Shown in pieces: positions 36,668-46,594 of a DNA stretch of 64,000 bases. The position numbers were made by a program, and so were the translations under genes. The stretch is from Microbacterium ureisolvens (GTDB lineage Bacteria > Actinomycetota > Actinomycetes > Actinomycetales > Microbacteriaceae): contig NZ_JAEUAX010000001.1 in the NCBI RefSeq assembly GCF_019511645.1, positions 496,001 through 560,000 on the forward strand, in the 5' to 3' direction. The first letter of the stretch is position 1, and each line of letters opens with the position of its first letter. The notes under the pieces were generated by a model that searched no databases, was not told the origin of the DNA, and saw nothing but the letters and a program-made list of their open reading frames with translations.

Positions 36668-37993
36668 TCAGACGGCCGGCGCGAGCGCTTCGTGCTTCTC
36701 GGACTCCCGCCCGAGCTCTGCGGTCGGGATGCCCTTCGACTCGCGTGCGGTGAGGGCGCTCACGGTCGCGATGAGCGAGATGACCGCGGTGAAGACGCTG
36801 ATGACGACCCAGCCGCCCTCTTGCACACCACCGAGCGCGGTGACGATGGACGGCGCGAAGCCCGCCATCAGGAACCCGAGCTGCGTGCCGATCGCCATGC
36901 CCGAGAACCGCACGCGCGTGCTGAACATCTCGCCGTAGAACGAGGGCCACACCGCATTGGCGGCGGCATACCCGCATGAGAACGTGAGCACCGCCAGCAG
37001 GAACGTCACAAACTCGTTCCCGGCCCCCATCGACAGCATGTAGAAGGGCATGAAGGCGGCCGACGACAGCGCGCCGTAGATGAACACCGGCTTGCGGCCG
37101 ATGCGGTCCGCCAGCGCGCCGAACAGCGGCTGCGTGCCGAGGGCGACGAAGTTCGCGACGACGACCAGCCAGAGGGTGATCGCGGCGTTGAGCCCGACCT
37201 CCACTCCATAGGCGATGGCGAGGTTGCCGAACACCGTCGAGACGGCCGCGATGAAGGCGCAGCAGATCACGCGCAGCACGTCGCGCCAGTGGTCGCGCAG
37301 GAGAGGGATGAGCGGCATCCGGGCGATTCGCCCATCAGCCTTCGCCTGCTCGAACTCGGGGGTCTCGTGCAGCGTCCGCCGGATGAAGAAGGCGACGAGC
37401 ACGACGATCGCACTCAGCCAGAACGGCACGCGCCAGCCCCATGTGTACTTGATCTCGTCGGGGAGGGCCACGACGGGGATGAAGATGAGCGCAGCGAGGA
37501 TCTGCCCGCCCTGCGTGCCGGTGAGCGTCCACGAGGTGTAGAACGACCGGCGGTCGTCGGGTGCGTGTTCGAGCGTCAGCGACGAAGCGCCCGCCTGCTC
37601 GCCCGCTGCGGAGAGGCCCTGCATGAGCCGGCACAGCACGAGGAGCGCCGGGGCGGCCCAGCCGATCTGCTCGTAGCCGGGGAGGCAGCCGATCGTGAAG
37701 GTCGAGATGCCCATGAGCAGCAGGGTGAACATGAGCACCTTCTGACGACCGATGCGGTCGCCGAAGTGGCCGAGGATGACCGCGCCCACGGGCCGCGCGA
37801 TGTAGGCGAAGCCGAACGTCGCGAACGACATGACGAGAGCGGCCTGGTTGTCGGAGGGGAAGAACACGGTGGGGAAGATGAGCGCGGCGGCGGAGCCGAA
37901 CAGGAAGAAGTCGTAATACTCGACGGCGCTGCCCATGAAGCTGGCGACAGCGGCCTTCACGGGGGTCTTCCGCGTCGTTGCGGTGGTTGTCAT
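36668..37993 (-). CDS. MHS-family transporter, probable shikimate/quinate uptake
   Basis: A 441-residue, 12-helix major facilitator of the metabolite:H+ symporter (ShiA/KgtP-like) type. The opening SFMGSAVEYYDFFLFGSAAA is characteristic, as are GHFGDRIGRQKVLMFTLLLM and the later ADRIGRKPVFIYGAL. ATG at 37993 begins TTTATTRKTPVKAAVAS; upstream frame is not conserved. It follows the quinate/shikimate dehydrogenase by 23 bases on the same strand. Substrate is inferred from this neighbour and from the operator at 38920-38939. Confidence 0.88.
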   Translation of the reverse strand: MTTTATTRKTPVKAAVASFMGSAVEYYDFFLFGSAAALIFPTVFFPSDNQAALVMSFATFGFAYIARPVGAVILGHFGDRIGRQKVLMFTLLLMGISTFTIGCLPGYEQIGWAAPALLVLCRLMQGLSAAGEQAGASSLTLEHAPDDRRSFYTSWTLTGTQGGQILAALIFIPVVALPDEIKYTWGWRVPFWLSAIVVLVAFFIRRTLHETPEFEQAKADGRIARMPLIPLLRDHWRDVLRVICCAFIAAVSTVFGNLAIAYGVEVGLNAAITLWLVVVANFVALGTQPLFGALADRIGRKPVFIYGALSSAAFMPFYMLSMGAGNEFVTFLLAVLTFSCGYAAANAVWPSFYGEMFSTRVRFSGMAIGTQLGFLMAGFAPSIVTALGGVQEGGWVVISVFTAVISLIATVSALTARESKGIPTAELGRESEKHEALAPAV

Positions 37994-38016
37994 CGGTCGT
38001 CCTTCTGTGGTGAGTG

Positions 38017-38892
38017 TCACGCCGGCACGCGGTCCGGCGCAACAAGGTGGTGGAAATGGCGGATCATTCGGTCGGGGTCCGGCTCGTGACCGGTGATGAG
38101 GCGGAAGGCGTCGGCGGCCTGGTGGACCGCCATCCGACCGCCGTCGAGCGTCGCGCACCCGGCATCCCGGGCGGCGCGCAGGAGCGCGGTGTCGAGGGGC
38201 CGGTACACGATGTCGGCCACCCAGATCTCGGGCCTGAGCAGGTGAGGGGAGAACGGCGTCCCGGGATGCTCCTTCATCCCCGTCGGCGTGCAGTGCACGA
38301 GCCCGGACGCCGACGCGAGGAGGCGCGGGAGCGCGTCCGTCGTGGCGTTGCCGACCTCGAGGGCGTGACGACGGGTGAGGTCTGTCGCCAGCTCCGCGGC
38401 GCGCTCGGCATCGATGTCGACGATGGTGAGCCTTCCGGTTCCGACGCGCAGCAGGGCGTCGGCGACCGCCGAGCCGGCGCCGCCCGCGCCGAGCAGGACC
38501 ACGTCGTCGACGGCCACGTCCGGCAGGCCCGTGCGGAAGGCCGTCTCGAACCCGGTCGTGTCGGTGTTGTAGCCGGCGAGCCCGTCCTCGGTGAAGAGCA
38601 CGGTGTTCACCGAACCGAGCGCCTGGGCGAGGGGGTCGATGCGGTCGAGATACTCGACGACGAGACGCTTGCACGGGTGGGTGATGTTGAGGGCGTCGAA
38701 GCCGAGTCGGCGCGCCCACGCCAGGATGTCGGGCAGCTGGTCGGGGGCGAGGCCCAACGTCGTGAGGTCGATGGTGCGGTAGACGTAGTCGATGCCCAGC
38801 GCGCGAGCCTCCGCCATATGCAGCGCCGGTGTGAGGGACGGTGACACGCCCGTTCCGACGAGCCCGACGAGATACGGCGGCGTCTGGTTCAT
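38017..38892 (-). CDS. Quinate/shikimate dehydrogenase, catabolic
   Basis: A 291-residue AroE/YdiB-fold enzyme. GLVGTGVSPSLTPALHMAEA, FDALNITHPCKRLVVEYLD (catalytic Lys; the HPCK form is typical of quinate/shikimate dehydrogenases such as QsuD), VNTVLFTEDG, NTDTTGFETAF and LLGAGGAGSAVADALL are visible. It is only distantly like aroE at 32356-33207, and probably oxidises quinate or shikimate with NAD. It is the first gene of a minus-strand operon with the MHS transporter. An inverted-repeat operator lies 28 bases upstream of the ATG. Confidence 0.9.
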   Translation of the reverse strand: MNQTPPYLVGLVGTGVSPSLTPALHMAEARALGIDYVYRTIDLTTLGLAPDQLPDILAWARRLGFDALNITHPCKRLVVEYLDRIDPLAQALGSVNTVLFTEDGLAGYNTDTTGFETAFRTGLPDVAVDDVVLLGAGGAGSAVADALLRVGTGRLTIVDIDAERAAELATDLTRRHALEVGNATTDALPRLLASASGLVHCTPTGMKEHPGTPFSPHLLRPEIWVADIVYRPLDTALLRAARDAGCATLDGGRMAVHQAADAFRLITGHEPDPDRMIRHFHHLVAPDRVPA

Positions 38893-38919
38893 GGCACTCC
38901 TTCGTCCGACAGATACATC

Positions 38920-38939
38920 AATGTACTAACTGGTACGTT
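38920..38939. promoter_or_regulatory. TetR-type operator before catabolic dehydrogenase
   Basis: AATGTACTAACTGGTACGTT: arms AATGTAC / GTACGTT around TAACTG, one mismatch. It matches the core of the longer repeat at 39726-39759 in 19 of 20 bases. On the minus strand TACATT within it could serve as the -10. Confidence 0.75.
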
Positions 38940-39043
38940 CAGAGGAAACCACGACCATTTGACGATGTCAAGGGGAACGTCGCAGGCCGGTGGGCAGCAG
39001 GAGAGGCGCCGACCGACGCGGCGCGCGACCGACGGCGCCCTGG

Positions 39044-39667
39044 CTACCGTGGGAAGTTCGTGAGCCAGCCGACGACGACGTCGCCGATGAGCGACCGCAG
39101 GTGGCGGCGGCGCTCGGGATCGGTGAACGACATGTCGAAGAGGTAGCCGAACGTGTACTGATTCGCGATCTGGAACACGCAGTAGGCGCTGATGACGAGG
39201 TGGACGTCGATGGCGTCGACGTCGGCGCGGAAGACTCCTGCGTCGCGTCCGCGTTCGAGGATCTCGTCGAGGAGGGTCTTCGCCGGCTGCGCGAGCGTCC
39301 GGAGCGAGTCGATGCGCCGGATGAACTCGCCGCGGTGGATGTTCTCGATCGCCACGAGCCGGATGAAGGCGTCGTGCGTCACGTGGTGGTCGAAGGTGAG
39401 CTCGGCGAGCTGGCGGATCGCGGCGACGGGATCCGTGTGGTCCACGTCGATCGCCCGCTCGGCCTCCCGGATGCCCTGGTAGGCGTTCTCCAGCACCGCG
39501 AGGTAAAGCTGCTCCTTGCCGCCGAAGTAGTAGTAGATCATCCGCTTCGTCGTGCGTGTGCGCTCGGCGATGTCGTCGACGCGGGCGCCGGAGTACCCCT
39601 CCTCGGCGAACACCTCGGTCGCGACCGCGAGGAGTTCGGCTCGCGTGCGCTCGGCGTCGCGCGTCAT
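39044..39667 (-). CDS. TetR-family regulator of the quinate/shikimate module
   Basis: A 207-residue repressor-type protein. The N-terminal helix-turn-helix is ERTRAELLAVATEVFAEEGY, ARVDDIAERTRTTKRMIYYY, FGGKEQLYLAVL. The C-terminal ligand-binding part includes THDAFIRLVAIENIHRGEFI. ATG at 39667 fits the family's usual start; the frame runs upstream to 39817 but that part would cover the operator. It is divergent from the dehydratase gene, with a 34-bp operator between them. Its ligand is probably a pathway intermediate; this is inference. Confidence 0.9.
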   Translation of the reverse strand: MTRDAERTRAELLAVATEVFAEEGYSGARVDDIAERTRTTKRMIYYYFGGKEQLYLAVLENAYQGIREAERAIDVDHTDPVAAIRQLAELTFDHHVTHDAFIRLVAIENIHRGEFIRRIDSLRTLAQPAKTLLDEILERGRDAGVFRADVDAIDVHLVISAYCVFQIANQYTFGYLFDMSFTDPERRRHLRSLIGDVVVGWLTNFPR

Positions 39668-39725
39668 GGGGGGCACGATCGTCAGGATAGTGGGCGCCCC
39701 CGAGGCGAGCTGCGAGGAGGGGGGT

Positions 39726-39759
39726 GCGTCACAATGTACTAACTGGTACATTGTGACGC
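39726..39759. promoter_or_regulatory. 34-bp TetR-type operator, divergent promoter region
   Basis: Perfect 14-bp arms (GCGTCACAATGTAC and its complement) flank TAACTG. The element ends one base before the ATG at 39761. TACATT (39747-39752) inside it fits a -10 for a nearly leaderless dehydratase mRNA, so binding would block initiation directly. Confidence 0.82.
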
Positions 39760-39760
39760 C

Positions 39761-41596
39761 ATGAGGACCTCCATCGCGACGGTGTGCATGAGCGGAACCC
39801 TCGTCGAGAAGCTTCACGCAGCGGCCGCGGCCGGCTTCGACGGCGTCGAGATCTTCGAGCCAGACCTCGTGTCGGCGCCGGAGAGCCCTGAGGAGATCCG
39901 CGCGCTAGCAGGACGGCTCGGGCTGACCCTCGACCTGTACCAGCCGATGCGCGACGTCGAGGGAGTCGACGAGCCGACGTTCCAGGATGTGCTGCGGCGC
40001 GCGACGGCCAAGTTCTCGCTCATGGCGCGCCTGGGCATAGACGTCGTGCTCTGCTGCAGCAACGTGGCGACCGCGACGGTCGACGACGACGCGGTCTCGG
40101 CATCCCAGCTCCGCCGGCTCGGCGATCTCGCGCAGGACCACGGCATCCGGATCGCGTTCGAGGCGCTGGCCTGGGGGAAGTACGTCGACGACTACCGCCG
40201 CGCCTGGCGGATCGTGCAGCTCGCGGACCATCCGGCGGTGGGCATCTGCCTGGACTCCTTCCACATCCTCTCGCGCGGCCACGACCCGCAGGCGATCGAG
40301 GCGATCCCCGGCGACCGCATCTTCTTCCTGCAGCTCGCAGATGCTCCCGCGCTCTCGATGGACGTGCTCTCGTGGAGCCGGCATCATCGCCTCTTCCCCG
40401 GGGAAGGCAGCTTCGACCTGACGCGGTTCCTCACCCACGTCCTGCGCGCCGGCTACGACGGACCGGTCTCGCTGGAGGTCTTCAACGACACCTTCCGGCA
40501 GGTCGACGTGCGGGGCACCGCCGTCCACGCCCGCCGCTCTCTGCGGTGGCTGGAGGATGCCGTCGCGCGCGCCCTCGGCAGCGCCGCGCCGCCCGATTTC
40601 GCCACGCTCGCCCACGGCGGGAGCCCTCGCGGCTTCGATTTCGTAGAGATCAAGGCCGAGGACACATCCGACATCGAGGCGCTCCTCGAGACGGTGGGGT
40701 TCACGCCGCGCGGCAAGCACCGGACCAAGCCGGTCACCCTGTGGACGGCGGGCGAGGCCCGCGTAGTGCTCAACGAACAGCACGCCCGCGCCCTCGATCC
40801 GCACATCGCGGCCGTCGGATTCGACGTCCCGGACGCCGCCGCCCTCACCGCGCGCGCCGTGGAGCTCGAGACGCCGCTCGCATACAGGCGGACGTATTCG
40901 GGGGAGCAGCTGCTCCACGGCGCCACGGCTCCCGACGGCACCGAGATCTTCTGGTGCTCGCGCCGCACGGAGGGCGAACCCGCATGGGCCGCCGAGTTCG
41001 AGCATGGCGAGCCCCCGCGCGAGGGCCCCATCGTCGCCGTCGATCACGTGAGTCTGGGCCAGCCCTGGCAGGTCGTGGACGAGGCGATCCTGTTCTTCTC
41101 CTCCGTGCTCGAACTCCCGGCGGCGAGCTCGACGGAGGTGGCCAGCCCGCAGGGCCTCGTGCAGAGCCGCGTCATCCAGTCTCCCGACGGCTCCATCCGC
41201 ATCCCGCTCAACGTGTCGCCGCCGATCCTCTCAGGTCGCCCGGGGGCGTCGCCCCAGCACGTCGCCTTCGCGTGCGACGACATCGTGGCACTCGCGCGCG
41301 CGGCGAGGACGAAGGGACTTCGGCCGCTGCCGATCCCGCGCAACTACTACGAGGACCTCGCGGCGCGGTTCGACCTCGACGACGAGTTCCTGGCGACGCT
41401 CCAGGAGCTCGACCTCGTCTTCGATCGCGACGCGCACGGCGAGTACCTGCACTTCTACACCGGCACGGTCGGCGACCTGTTCTGCGAATTCGTCGAGCGC
41501 CGTGGGCGGTACGACGGGTACGGCGCAGGAAACGCGCCCGTGAGGCTCTCAGCGCAGCGAGCCGGCGCCATCCGCGCTGATATCGTGCGAGCATGA
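39761..41596 (+). CDS. 3-Dehydroshikimate dehydratase with VOC domain
   Basis: A 611-residue two-domain enzyme of the QsuB/QuiC1 type, turning 3-dehydroshikimate into protocatechuate. Residues 1-280 form a xylose-isomerase-like TIM barrel. The metal ligands fall at E134, D165, Q191 and E239, the same positions as reported for Pseudomonas QuiC1. The C-terminal half is a vicinal-oxygen-chelate (hydroxyphenylpyruvate dioxygenase-like) module with candidate iron ligands in VDHVSLG, PQHVAFA and LFCEFVER. No ribosome site is seen before ATG 39761. The next gene, aroQ, overlaps its stop (ATGA). Confidence 0.93.
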   Translation: MRTSIATVCMSGTLVEKLHAAAAAGFDGVEIFEPDLVSAPESPEEIRALAGRLGLTLDLYQPMRDVEGVDEPTFQDVLRRATAKFSLMARLGIDVVLCCSNVATATVDDDAVSASQLRRLGDLAQDHGIRIAFEALAWGKYVDDYRRAWRIVQLADHPAVGICLDSFHILSRGHDPQAIEAIPGDRIFFLQLADAPALSMDVLSWSRHHRLFPGEGSFDLTRFLTHVLRAGYDGPVSLEVFNDTFRQVDVRGTAVHARRSLRWLEDAVARALGSAAPPDFATLAHGGSPRGFDFVEIKAEDTSDIEALLETVGFTPRGKHRTKPVTLWTAGEARVVLNEQHARALDPHIAAVGFDVPDAAALTARAVELETPLAYRRTYSGEQLLHGATAPDGTEIFWCSRRTEGEPAWAAEFEHGEPPREGPIVAVDHVSLGQPWQVVDEAILFFSSVLELPAASSTEVASPQGLVQSRVIQSPDGSIRIPLNVSPPILSGRPGASPQHVAFACDDIVALARAARTKGLRPLPIPRNYYEDLAARFDLDDEFLATLQELDLVFDRDAHGEYLHFYTGTVGDLFCEFVERRGRYDGYGAGNAPVRLSAQRAGAIRADIVRA

Positions 41597-42051
41597 CCAC
41601 CCCTCGCCGCCTCCTGCTCGTCAACGGCCCCAACCTGAACCTCCTGGGCACGCGCGAACCCGAGATCTACGGGACGGCGACGCTGGCCGACGTCGTGCAG
41701 GTGGCGACGGATGCTGCCGCCCGCCGCGGCTTCGAGGTGCGGGCGGTGCAGAGCAACCACGAGGGCGTTCTCCTCGACGCGATCCACGACGCGCGCGAGG
41801 ACTGCGCCGGCATCGTCATCAACCCCGGCGGCTTGACCCACACGTCCGTCGTGCTCCGCGACGCCCTGTCGGGCGTCGCGCTGCCGGTGGCCGAGGTGCA
41901 CATCTCGGACGTGATGGCACGCGAGGAGTTCCGCCACCACTCCTACGTCGCGGACGTCGCCGTCGTCCATGTGATCGGCGAAGGGGTGCCCGGTTACGCG
42001 ACCGCCGTCGCGCGCCTCATCGACATCGTCACCGGGCAGGCCGACGGCTGA
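41593..42051 (+). CDS. aroQ: Type II 3-dehydroquinate dehydratase
   Basis: A 152-residue dodecameric-type enzyme. [17 protein letters not shown] holds the catalytic Arg and Tyr, VQSNHEG follows, [17 protein letters not shown] contains the Asn and His, and [17 protein letters not shown] binds substrate. It serves both shikimate biosynthesis and quinate catabolism. ATG at 41593 is translationally coupled to the catabolic dehydratase rather than to aroB, so it is likely to be co-regulated by the TetR operator unless an internal promoter exists. Confidence 0.97.
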   Translation: MTTPRRLLLVNGPNLNLLGTREPEIYGTATLADVVQVATDAAARRGFEVRAVQSNHEGVLLDAIHDAREDCAGIVINPGGLTHTSVVLRDALSGVALPVAEVHISDVMAREEFRHHSYVADVAVVHVIGEGVPGYATAVARLIDIVTGQADG

Positions 42052-42167
42052 CGAATCGGCCGGGGACCAGGCATCCCGTAGAATCGAACGTCGGCAGGTC
42101 CGGCCCCGAGCTCGTTCACGGGGCGGCGATCGCCTCCTTAACTTCAACGAAACGGATTCGTACCCTC

Positions 42168-42728
42168 ATGGCTTCCACCGCAGACATCAAGAACGGCGTC
42201 GTCCTCAGCATCGACGGCCAGCTCTGGAGCGTCATCGAGTTCCAGCACGTCAAGCCGGGCAAGGGCGGCGCATTCGTCCGCACGAAGCTGAAGAACGTCG
42301 TCTCGGGCAAGGTCGTCGACCGCACCTACAACGCGGGAGCGAAGATCGACATCGAGAACGTCGACCGCCGCGACTTCACGTATCTCTACAACGACGGCGA
42401 CAACTTCGTCTTCATGGACGTCGAGGACTACGACCAGATCAACGTGGGCGCGGCGACGGTCGGCGACGCGGCGCACTTCCTGCTCGAGAACCAGCAGGTG
42501 CAGATCGCGCTCAACAACGGCAACCCGCTGTACGTCGAGCTGCCTGCATCGGTCGTCCTCGAGATCACGTACACCGAGCCGGGCCTGCAGGGCGACCGCT
42601 CGTCGGCCGGCACGAAGGCTGCGACCGTCGAGACCGGCTACGAGATCCAGGTTCCGCTCTTCCTCGAGACCGGGACCAAGGTCAAGGTCGACACCCGCAC
42701 GGGCGACTACCTCGGCCGCGTCAACTGA
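42168..42728 (+). CDS. efp: Elongation factor P
   Basis: A 186-residue translation factor that relieves stalling at proline runs. Three beta domains: N-terminal KOW-like ([18 protein letters not shown]), with the tip loop [12 protein letters not shown] whose Lys is the usual modification site, then OB domains ([31 protein letters not shown]). ATG at 42168. TAGAAT at 42079-42084 in the 116-base gap after aroQ may be its -10. nusB follows after 19 bases. Confidence 0.98.
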   Translation: MASTADIKNGVVLSIDGQLWSVIEFQHVKPGKGGAFVRTKLKNVVSGKVVDRTYNAGAKIDIENVDRRDFTYLYNDGDNFVFMDVEDYDQINVGAATVGDAAHFLLENQQVQIALNNGNPLYVELPASVVLEITYTEPGLQGDRSSAGTKAATVETGYEIQVPLFLETGTKVKVDTRTGDYLGRVN

Positions 42729-42747
42729 CGCGCGGGGCAGCTGACCG

Positions 42748-43158
42748 ATGAGTGCCCGTACGAAGGCGCGCAAACGCGCGCTCGACATCCTCTTCCAGGC
42801 GGACGTGCGCGGCGACACGCCGGCGACCGTGCTGGCGGCCGAGGCCGCGCGTGCGGCCAACGAGCCGGCGCGTCAGGCCTCGTGGCTGTACGCGCGCGAG
42901 ATCGTCGACGGCGTGATCGACAACCAGGACGCCATCGACGAGCAGATCACGACGTTCGCGAAGGACTGGACGCTCGCCCGCATGCCCGCGGTCGACCGCG
43001 CCGTGCTGCGCATCGGCACGTGGGAGATCCTCTTCAACGACGAGGTGCCGACGGCGGTCGCGATCGACGAGGCGGTCGAGCTGGTCAAGGAGTTCTCGTC
43101 CGACGAGTCGGGTCCCTTCGTCCACGGCGTCCTCGCGCGCATCGCCCGCGCGAGCTGA
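42748..43158 (+). CDS. nusB: Transcription antitermination factor NusB
   Basis: A 136-residue all-helical RNA-binding protein of the rRNA antitermination complex. ARTKARKRALDILFQADVRG is the Arg-rich start; WTLARMPAVDRAVLRIGTWE and VAIDEAVELVKEFSSDESG are family hallmarks. ATG at 42748. The efp-nusB pairing is common in actinobacteria. Confidence 0.96.
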   Translation: MSARTKARKRALDILFQADVRGDTPATVLAAEAARAANEPARQASWLYAREIVDGVIDNQDAIDEQITTFAKDWTLARMPAVDRAVLRIGTWEILFNDEVPTAVAIDEAVELVKEFSSDESGPFVHGVLARIARAS

Positions 43159-43201
43159 CGACGAGCGGGCACCCGCCCGCGTGTCGGCGGGAGCGGGCAG
43201 G

Positions 43202-46200
43202 ATGGATGCCGTGACCCCGCCGTCCGCCGGACTCCCTCCGTACGTCGACCCCGGGCACATCCGCCGGTTCGTCGACAGCGGCACGTACGAGCGCGGCGTC
43301 GGGTACTTCGCCGACGGCGCCGTGGAACGCGTCGAGTGGGATCCTCTCACCTCCGTCATCGAGGCGGTCGTCGCGGGAAGCGGCGGACGCACGTATCGCT
43401 GTCGCGTGCGACTCGACGTGCAGCGCGCGGACCACCCGATCGCAGCGACGTCCTGCACGTGCCCCGTGCAGTTCGACTGCAAGCACACCGTCGCGACGCT
43501 GCTCGCGAGCAATCGGCTCGCCGCCGCCGCGCCGGCGTCCGAGCGCGGGTCCTCGTGGCGCGACGTGTTCGCGCCCTCTCCGGTGACCGAACGCGCGTGG
43601 ACCCCGCTCGCCCTCGGTGTCGAACTCCGCCAGCGGATCCGGCGCGGAGCGTCGACATGGGCACCGGCGCGCGTCGAGTCCGCGACGCCGCGCGGTCTGC
43701 ACCAGCACGGCGCCGACGTCCTCGTCGGCCTTCGCCCGCTCGCGCGCTCCGCTCGCTCCGAGGCCTGGATCAAGGGCGGCGTCTCGTGGGACGCCCTGCG
43801 CCGGCCGACCACCGCCTTCGACCCCGCGCAGGCGCGCTGGTTCGCGGAGCTGCACAGCATCGGCCGCGACGTGCGCTCGTTCGGCGCTTTCTCCGACGTC
43901 TCGGAATGGCTCACGCTCGATGACATCGAGTCGAGCCTGGTCTGGGCGCACCTCGCGGGCGCCCAGGATCGCGGCATCCCGCTCGTTGCGACCAAGCGCT
44001 CCGCCACCGTCACCCTCGCGGGCTCGGCGACGGTCACCGTGCAGGCCGTCCGCACCGGCCGCGGGCTCGAGATCGCGCCGCTCCTCACGATCGACGGCGA
44101 GCGAGCGGATGCTGCGGCCCTGCGCCCGGTCGGGCGCACCGGCGTCTACCGGTTCACGGTCGCGCGCGAGCGCATCGACCTGGTGCTCGCCGCGGTCAGC
44201 CTGCCCGACCCCGTCCCCGCGCTCCTCATGGCCCGCGAGCCGGTCGTGGTGCCGGGCGCTGAGGCCGAGGAGTTCGCCCGCGAGCACCTGCCCCGTATCG
44301 CACGCCGGGTCGAGGTCGACGCCCCGGGCATCGACATCGCCCCGCCGCCACGACCGCGGCTCGTCGCGCGCGTGCACTTCGAGCCGAATCACCGACTGGT
44401 CTACACGCTGTCGTGGCGCTACGGCGACGGTGACCTTCTGGGGCTCGAGTCGACCGCAGGCGACCGCGACCCCGCGGCCGAGACGGCGATCCGCGCCCGC
44501 GTCGAGGCGCTGTGGCGCGACCATGCTCCCGTCGACTTCGCCTCGGCCGATACGCTCACCGGCCTCGACGCCGCGGAGTTCGCGTCCCGGCTGCTGCCGC
44601 TGCTCGAGGCCGACACCGACGTGCGGGTCGAGATCTCGGGGGAGCGCCCGCAGTACCGCGAGCTCGCCGGCGATCCGCGCATCGACATCACCACGGTCGA
44701 GACGAACGATCCGGACTGGTTCGACCTCGGCGTCGTCGTGACGATCGACGGACGCCGCATCCCGTTCGGTGCACTTTTCACCGCCCTTTCGCGCGGACGC
44801 AAGAAGATCCTCCTGAGCGACGGCGCCTACTTCTCGCTGTCGCACCCCGCACTCCAGCGGCTGCGGGAGCTCATCGACGAGGCCGGCGACCTCGACGAGT
44901 GGGAGACCGGTCCCCGCATCAGCCGCTACCAGACCGCACTCTGGGCAGACTTCGAGGACCTCGCCGACGAGGCGCAGCCGGCGGTGTCATGGCGCGCGAC
45001 CGTCGAGGCGCTGCGCGACGCCGACGGCGTCCCCTCGGCCCCGCTGCCGTCGGCGCTCCACGCGGAGTTGAGGCCGTACCAGCGCGCCGGCTACGACTGG
45101 CTCGCCTTCCTGTGGGAGCACCGCCTCGGCGGCATCCTCGCCGACGACATGGGCCTCGGAAAGACGCTGCAGCTGCTGGCGCTCATCGCCCACGCCCGCG
45201 AGCAGGGCGAGGCGCGACCGTTCCTCGTGGTGGCGCCGACCTCCGTGCTGTCGACGTGGCGCGGCGAGGCAGCCCGGTTCACGCCCGATCTGCGGGTCGC
45301 CCTCATCGACGCGACGCGCGCGAAGCGCGCGGCGGCGGTGACGGATGCTGCCGCCATCGCCGACATCGTCGTCACGTCGTACACGCTGCTCCGGCTCGAC
45401 GAGCGCGAGTTCGGCGCCGTGGACTGGGCGGGCCTCATCCTCGACGAGGCGCAATTCGTCAAGAACAGCCAGACCAAGGCATACCGGGCGGCGCGCGACC
45501 TGTCGGCGGACGTCGTGTTCGCGGTGACCGGCACGCCGCTGGAGAACAGCCTCACCGAGCTGTGGGCGCTGCTCTCGCTCACGGCGCCCGGGCTGTTCGC
45601 CTCGAGCCGCCGGTTCCGCGAGGAGTACGTGGGGCCGATCGAGAAGGGGAAGGTGCCCGAGAACCAGGAGGGCGGCGTGTACCGCGCCGGCCGCCTCGCG
45701 CGGCTGAGGCGCCGCATCCGTCCGCTCGTGCTGCGCCGCACGAAGGAACTCGTGGCCGCGGACCTCCCTGCCAAACAGGAGCAGGAGGTGCGCATCGAGC
45801 TGGGCGCCGCGCACCGCGCCCTCTACGACACGGTGCTGCAGCGCGAACGCCAGAAGGTGCTCGGACTCCTCGACGACCTCGACCGCAACCGGTTCATCGT
45901 CTTCCGATCGCTCACGCTGCTGCGCATGCTGAGCCTGGCGCCCGAGCTGGTCGATCCGGCGTATGCGAGTATCGCTCCGAGCAAGCTCGCCGCGCTGTTC
46001 GAGCAGCTCGACGAGGCGCTGGCGGAGGGGCACCGGGCGCTCGTCTTCAGTCAGTTCACGTCGTTCCTCGGTCTGGTCGCGGCGCAGCTCGAGGCACGCG
46101 GCATCCCATACGCGTACCTCGACGGATCGACGCGCGACCGCGATGCCGCCGTCGCCGCCTTCCGCGGGGGAGAGGCGCGGGTGTTCCTCATCAGCCTGAA

Positions 46201-46483
46201 GGCGGGCGGGTTCGGGCTCACGCTGACCGAGGCGGATTACGTCTTCCTGCTCGACCCGTGGTGGAACCCCGCGGCCGAGGCGCAGGCGGTCGACCGCGCG
46301 CACCGCATCGGGCAGCACCGCAGCGTCATGGTCTACCGCCTCATCGCGAACGGCACGATCGAGGAGAAGGTGATGGCGCTGCAGCAGCGCAAGGCGCGCC
46401 TCTTCCGGTCGGTCATGGACGACGATGCGCTGTTCGGCCAGGCGCTCACCGCCGACGACATCCGCGGGCTGTTCGAGGACTGA
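43202..46483 (+). CDS. SWIM zinc-finger SNF2-family ATPase
   Basis: A 1093-residue Swi2/Snf2 ATPase. The N-terminus has a SWIM zinc finger (C85-T-C87 ... C93-K-H95). A long middle region of unknown fold follows. The helicase core begins near residue 625 (LRPYQRAGYDWLAFLWEH), with Walker A DDMGLGKT near 650 and DEAQ near 745. C-terminal motifs are VFSQFTSFLG, LISLKAGGFGLTLTEA, DPWWNPAAEAQAVDRAHRIG. It probably remodels protein-DNA complexes; partner unknown. ATG at 43202 has GGGAG eight bases upstream; an in-frame GTG at 43181 is possible. Confidence 0.94.
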   Translation: MDAVTPPSAGLPPYVDPGHIRRFVDSGTYERGVGYFADGAVERVEWDPLTSVIEAVVAGSGGRTYRCRVRLDVQRADHPIAATSCTCPVQFDCKHTVATLLASNRLAAAAPASERGSSWRDVFAPSPVTERAWTPLALGVELRQRIRRGASTWAPARVESATPRGLHQHGADVLVGLRPLARSARSEAWIKGGVSWDALRRPTTAFDPAQARWFAELHSIGRDVRSFGAFSDVSEWLTLDDIESSLVWAHLAGAQDRGIPLVATKRSATVTLAGSATVTVQAVRTGRGLEIAPLLTIDGERADAAALRPVGRTGVYRFTVARERIDLVLAAVSLPDPVPALLMAREPVVVPGAEAEEFAREHLPRIARRVEVDAPGIDIAPPPRPRLVARVHFEPNHRLVYTLSWRYGDGDLLGLESTAGDRDPAAETAIRARVEALWRDHAPVDFASADTLTGLDAAEFASRLLPLLEADTDVRVEISGERPQYRELAGDPRIDITTVETNDPDWFDLGVVVTIDGRRIPFGALFTALSRGRKKILLSDGAYFSLSHPALQRLRELIDEAGDLDEWETGPRISRYQTALWADFEDLADEAQPAVSWRATVEALRDADGVPSAPLPSALHAELRPYQRAGYDWLAFLWEHRLGGILADDMGLGKTLQLLALIAHAREQGEARPFLVVAPTSVLSTWRGEAARFTPDLRVALIDATRAKRAAAVTDAAAIADIVVTSYTLLRLDEREFGAVDWAGLILDEAQFVKNSQTKAYRAARDLSADVVFAVTGTPLENSLTELWALLSLTAPGLFASSRRFREEYVGPIEKGKVPENQEGGVYRAGRLARLRRRIRPLVLRRTKELVAADLPAKQEQEVRIELGAAHRALYDTVLQRERQKVLGLLDDLDRNRFIVFRSLTLLRMLSLAPELVDPAYASIAPSKLAALFEQLDEALAEGHRALVFSQFTSFLGLVAAQLEARGIPYAYLDGSTRDRDAAVAAFRGGEARVFLISLKAGGFGLTLTEADYVFLLDPWWNPAAEAQAVDRAHRIGQHRSVMVYRLIANGTIEEKVMALQQRKARLFRSVMDDDALFGQALTADDIRGLFED

Positions 46484-46594
46484 CGGGCAGGGCGAGCGGT
46501 CCCGAGCGGAGCGGATCACGTTTTGCACGGCGGGCGATCCGGTGCGCCCCGCGAGCCTCACCTAGACTCGTCTGGTTCGACAGGAGGGCAACCC

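Noticed and set aside
39668-39817. Upstream extension of the TetR reading frame
   Set aside because: It would run through the 34-bp operator and into the divergent gene. ATG 39667 gives the normal TetR N-terminus.
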